Shown: positions 32,865 to 34,925 of the stretch, piece after piece
Numbering within the stretch: position 1 is the stretch's first letter
Layout of the letters: every line of letters begins with the position of its first letter
Assembly (NCBI GenBank): GCA_937863605.1
Contig: CALMGN010000021.1
Coordinates: 1-34,925, forward strand
Direction: 5' to 3'
Source of the DNA: an uncultured Anaerolineaceae bacterium
GTDB lineage: Bacteria; Chloroflexota; Anaerolineae; Anaerolineales; Anaerolineaceae
DNA: 34,925 nucleotides
Translations under genes and position numbers: made by a program
Notes under the pieces: generated by a model
What the model saw: only the letters and a program-made list of their open reading frames with translations
Databases searched by the model: none
Told to the model about the DNA's origin: nothing

Positions 32865-33317
32865 TCAGGAACGATCTTTTTGTTCACGTTCCAGTTCCCG
32901 CGCTTGATCGCGGCGGGCAATATCCTGGCGTTTGTCGTACAGCTTCTTGCCTTTGGCTATCGAAATCTCTACTTTTGCGCGGCCTTCTTTCAGGTAAACC
33001 TGGACCGGGACGATGGTCATACCTTTCTGGCGGACTGCGTCCCAAAGCTGGTGGATTTCACGCTTGTGCAGTAGGAGCCGGCGCGGGCGTTTGGGATCAT
33101 GGTTGAAGCGGTTGGCTTGTTCGTAAGGCGCGATATGCGCGTTCATCAGCCAGGCTTCAGTGCCGTCGGTTTGAACGAAAGCCTCAGCCAGGCTGATTTG
33201 CCCTGCGCGCACCGATTTGATCTCACTGCCAAATAACGAAATTCCTGCTTCAAATTGCTCCAGCAGGAAGAATTCAAAACGCGCTTTGCGATTGGTGGCA
33301 ACTACTTTCACGCCCAT
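32865..33317 (-). CDS. smpB: SsrA-binding protein SmpB
   Basis: This 150-aa protein binds tmRNA and delivers it to stalled ribosomes for rescue by trans-translation. The OB-fold core begins VVATNRKARFEFFLLEQFEAG and continues with FGSEIKSVRAGQISLAEAF; later motifs are NAHIAPYEQ, HDPKRPRRLLLHKREIHQL and VQVYLKEGRAKVEISIAKGKK. The basic C-terminal tail (LYDKRQDIARRDQARELERE) that enters the decoding centre is intact. The length is normal. The ATG at 33317 has no Shine-Dalgarno but follows an extended -10 box by 7 nt. No ssrA gene is seen in the window. Confidence 0.97.
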   Translation of the reverse strand: MGVKVVATNRKARFEFFLLEQFEAGISLFGSEIKSVRAGQISLAEAFVQTDGTEAWLMNAHIAPYEQANRFNHDPKRPRRLLLHKREIHQLWDAVRQKGMTIVPVQVYLKEGRAKVEISIAKGKKLYDKRQDIARRDQARELEREQKDRS

Positions 33318-33324
33318 AGGGAGA

Positions 33325-33333
33325 ATTTTAACA
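33325..33333 (-). promoter_or_regulatory. Extended -10 promoter of smpB, predicted leaderless
   Basis: The minus strand reads TGTTAAAAT: an extended -10 (TGn) joined to TAAAAT (33325-33330), five of six matches to consensus. Exactly 7 nt separate it from the ATG at 33317, and there is no Shine-Dalgarno. No -35 box is apparent, as is common for extended -10 promoters. It lies across the smpB/MFS junction. Confidence 0.5.
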
Positions 33334-33336
33334 TAA

Positions 33337-34653
33337 CTACTTCCAGCGGGCTATGATAATGCCGGTGATTAATCGGATGGCAGCAAATATGGCCAGTGCC
33401 AGGCGTATCCCGACCCAGTTGGAAACCAGCGGTCCAATCAACGCCCCGAGCAGCATCCCGGCATTGGCGAACAGCGTGAACCAGGCAAGGTACTGAGCTG
33501 GCGGATTGCGGCCGGCTTTTTCGAGCCCGTAGTTATACATCGACCCGCTTGCCAGCGCCCAGCCCGTGCCGCCAAATATATTCGCTGCCAGGTACAGCCA
33601 TTCATCCTGGGCGACTGCTAGAAAAATCGGGTAAATTGCCAGCGAGATTAAGCCTATCCCGGTCGTGCGTTGATATCCATGCCGGCCGGCGACATGTGCC
33701 ATGCGGGTGGAGGCAATAAACATAAAAAAATAAAACAATGCGTTTCCGATACTAATGATCTGATCGGACACACGTAGAACCTTGACAGAAAAGATGGGGA
33801 ACAGCGGGATTGGCAAATACTGCATCAAGTGAAAGGCGAATATGAGCAGCAGCACCTTATTGTACGGGGTCTTTACAATGTCAAACCGCAGACGGGTTTG
33901 ATAGCGCTGTGCGATCGATCTGACCAAATTATTCCGGCCTGAGTGCAAGTTCGCTCGTTGCTGAAACGCATTCCGGCTGTCCCCCGCAGAGTCCGTTGGA
34001 TCACTCAAATGAGCAGCTGGCAGTAGCAGTGGGCGCACGAAATACAACGAAACTACAGTCATTACAGCCCCGACAAAACCGATCGCAAAAACGATCTGGT
34101 AACCGGATGGAAACGGGTAGGACTTGAGGATAAAGCCGCTCGCCAGCGCGGTCAGAATGCAGACAATCGCAAAAATTGCGTTACGCGTCCCGGCGACATA
34201 CGCCCGCCACTCCTCGGGCACTGCCTCGCCAAACAGGACGGTAAAGCCTACCTGCACGCCGGTGCCGGGGATGCTCATCAAAAATGTCATCATGATGATC
34301 ACCCAGATCTGGACTGGCGCAGATAGGACGGCTGGAATCAGGATGAGCGGCAGGTAAAAGACCCGCATCAAAGCGGCATTGATTAACACCACCCGGCGGG
34401 TGGACTTGCCAACCATCCATGCGCCAAAAGAAAGCGAAAAAATTAGGCTGACGAAGGCTGGCGCCGCGTTGATTAATCCGATTTTTTCCGTACCGGCACC
34501 AAGACGGGCAGCATAAATGGTCAAAAAAGAGATCGTGCTGCCGGAAAGGACGCCAAACCAGCCGATATCGCTGAAGAGCAGCCAAAAATTTCGGCGAAAC
34601 TCCTGTGGCACCAGACGCATAGGTGAAAAGATTTTGGTAAACAACGGAATCAT
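33337..34653 (-). CDS. Major facilitator superfamily transporter
   Basis: This 438-aa membrane protein has about 12 hydrophobic helices, with a hydrophilic central loop (about 205-240, rich in Asp, Ser and Arg) between two six-helix halves, as in MFS carriers. The loop after helix 2 (FGAWMVGKSTRRVVL) resembles the conserved MFS motif A. Substrate is unknown; the closest style is the drug/sugar efflux-like group. The ATG at 34653 lacks a Shine-Dalgarno; Met12 (MRLVPQEF) is an alternative start. It precedes smpB by 19 nt on the same strand. It is divergent from the aminotransferase gene across a gap holding a long palindrome. Confidence 0.88.
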   Translation of the reverse strand: MIPLFTKIFSPMRLVPQEFRRNFWLLFSDIGWFGVLSGSTISFLTIYAARLGAGTEKIGLINAAPAFVSLIFSLSFGAWMVGKSTRRVVLINAALMRVFYLPLILIPAVLSAPVQIWVIIMMTFLMSIPGTGVQVGFTVLFGEAVPEEWRAYVAGTRNAIFAIVCILTALASGFILKSYPFPSGYQIVFAIGFVGAVMTVVSLYFVRPLLLPAAHLSDPTDSAGDSRNAFQQRANLHSGRNNLVRSIAQRYQTRLRFDIVKTPYNKVLLLIFAFHLMQYLPIPLFPIFSVKVLRVSDQIISIGNALFYFFMFIASTRMAHVAGRHGYQRTTGIGLISLAIYPIFLAVAQDEWLYLAANIFGGTGWALASGSMYNYGLEKAGRNPPAQYLAWFTLFANAGMLLGALIGPLVSNWVGIRLALAIFAAIRLITGIIIARWK

Positions 34654-34707
34654 CTTGCGGGATGCAATGTTACAATCGAGTACAGACCAGACAGAAAAAT
34701 GGAGTTA

Positions 34708-34743
34708 CGCAAAGGCGGTTTTCGGCGGAAAACCGCCTTTGCG
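34708..34743. repeat. Perfect 16-bp inverted repeat with 4-nt loop (REP-like palindrome or attenuator)
   Basis: The left arm (34708-34723) reads CGCAAAGGCGGTTTTC and the right arm (34728-34743) is its exact reverse complement, with loop GGCG between. It sits in the gap between the divergent MFS and aminotransferase genes, which have no convergent transcription to end. No T-run follows immediately on either strand, so an intrinsic terminator is unlikely. No second copy is seen in this window. Confidence 0.75.
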
Positions 34744-34800
34744 AAAACGAAACAGCAGATACGAAATTGTACTGGCCCGTGAAAGGTGCTAAGCTGATCC

Positions 34801-34925
34801 ATGAAAGACCTTTTTCTGCTCGATCGTGACATTACCTTTCTAAATCACGGCTCGTTTGGGGCTACTCCTTGGCCTGTTTTCGAGAGTTACCAGCGGTGGC
34901 AGCGTGAGCTGGAACGCCAACCGGT
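34801..34925 (+). CDS. Class V aminotransferase, isopenicillin-N epimerase-like (partial, N-terminus)
   Basis: The first 41 codons reach the right edge of the window. The protein begins MKDLFLLDRDITFLNHGSFG and continues ATPWPVFESYQRWQRELERQ. The LNHGSFGATP element is the N-terminal landmark of PLP-dependent fold-I class V aminotransferases of the isopenicillin-N epimerase/EgtE-like group. The PLP lysine and most of the active site lie beyond the edge, so the reaction (racemisation, lyase or desulfurase) cannot be told. The ATG has no close Shine-Dalgarno; TTGTAC and TAAGCT spaced 17 nt apart end 5 nt before it, which is a weak promoter match. Confidence 0.85.
   Translation, partial: MKDLFLLDRDITFLNHGSFGATPWPVFESYQRWQRELERQP

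Noticed and set aside
34708-34743. Palindrome as an intrinsic terminator
   Set aside because: It lies upstream of both flanking divergent genes, and no T-run follows either arm.
34517-34792. A 91-codon plus-strand open frame before the aminotransferase
   Set aside because: It is antisense to the start of the MFS gene and runs through the palindrome; there is no ribosome-binding site or family match.

Overview
The window looks like a chromosomal segment from a Chloroflexota bacterium, most likely of the Anaerolineae. This rests on gene content and gene style, not on a database match: large multi-pass YfhO-like proteins, GT-C-like membrane proteins, a Tat-exported L,D-transpeptidase, a membrane-anchored NACHT/HEAT ATPase and a PHP-AlbA_2 fusion, with mid-range GC and very dense packing. 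There are no insertion sequences, phage genes, CRISPR arrays or rRNA genes. No intergenic gap exceeds about 150 bases.

Layout. (1) Positions 1-936, minus strand: the start of a NarL-type response regulator, then exonuclease III. (2) 1043-5348, plus: a receiver-only regulator, a DUF192 protein, a LysM/M23 cell-wall peptidase, and an uncharacterised gene pair (528 and 144 aa). (3) 5451-11779, plus: tRNA-Arg(UCU), thiol peroxidase, small heat-shock protein, Lon protease, a second receiver-only regulator, a PHP-AlbA_2 fusion and a MogA-type molybdopterin enzyme, all closely spaced. (4) 11776-21632, minus: two paralogous GT-C-like membrane proteins, two YfhO-like membrane proteins, MoxR ATPase and a DUF58 protein, joined mostly by 4-8 nt overlaps. 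(5) 21738-24959, plus: a coiled-coil/zinc-ribbon protein and a membrane-anchored NACHT-HEAT ATPase, divergent from block 4. (6) 24986-34653, minus: a twelve-gene directional run of MFS transporter, smpB, a phytol/dolichol-kinase-like enzyme, a histidine ammonia-lyase family enzyme, Tat-exported L,D-transpeptidase, CcdA, TlpA, a DUF2085 membrane protein, PgeF, YggS, YggT and DUF167. (7) 34801 to the right edge, plus: the start of a class V aminotransferase.

How the genes work together. Block 3 is a proteostasis and oxidative-stress group (Tpx, Hsp20, Lon) that continues into signalling genes. Block 4 looks like a surface-polymer or lipid-linked-sugar membrane module. The middle of block 6 combines thiol-disulfide transfer (CcdA to TlpA) with wall cross-linking and with the widespread PgeF-YggS-YggT-DUF167 housekeeping group.

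The most notable non-coding pattern is a -10 box lying exactly 7 nt upstream of the ATG at three genes (21738, 30533, 33317). This predicts leaderless mRNAs. At 30533 it also explains away an apparent upstream TTG start as a -35 box. The best candidates for undescribed biology are the PHP-AlbA_2 fusion, the zinc-ribbon/NACHT-HEAT pair, the tandem membrane-enzyme operon and the uncharacterised pair at 3323-5348. None can be assigned a function from sequence alone.
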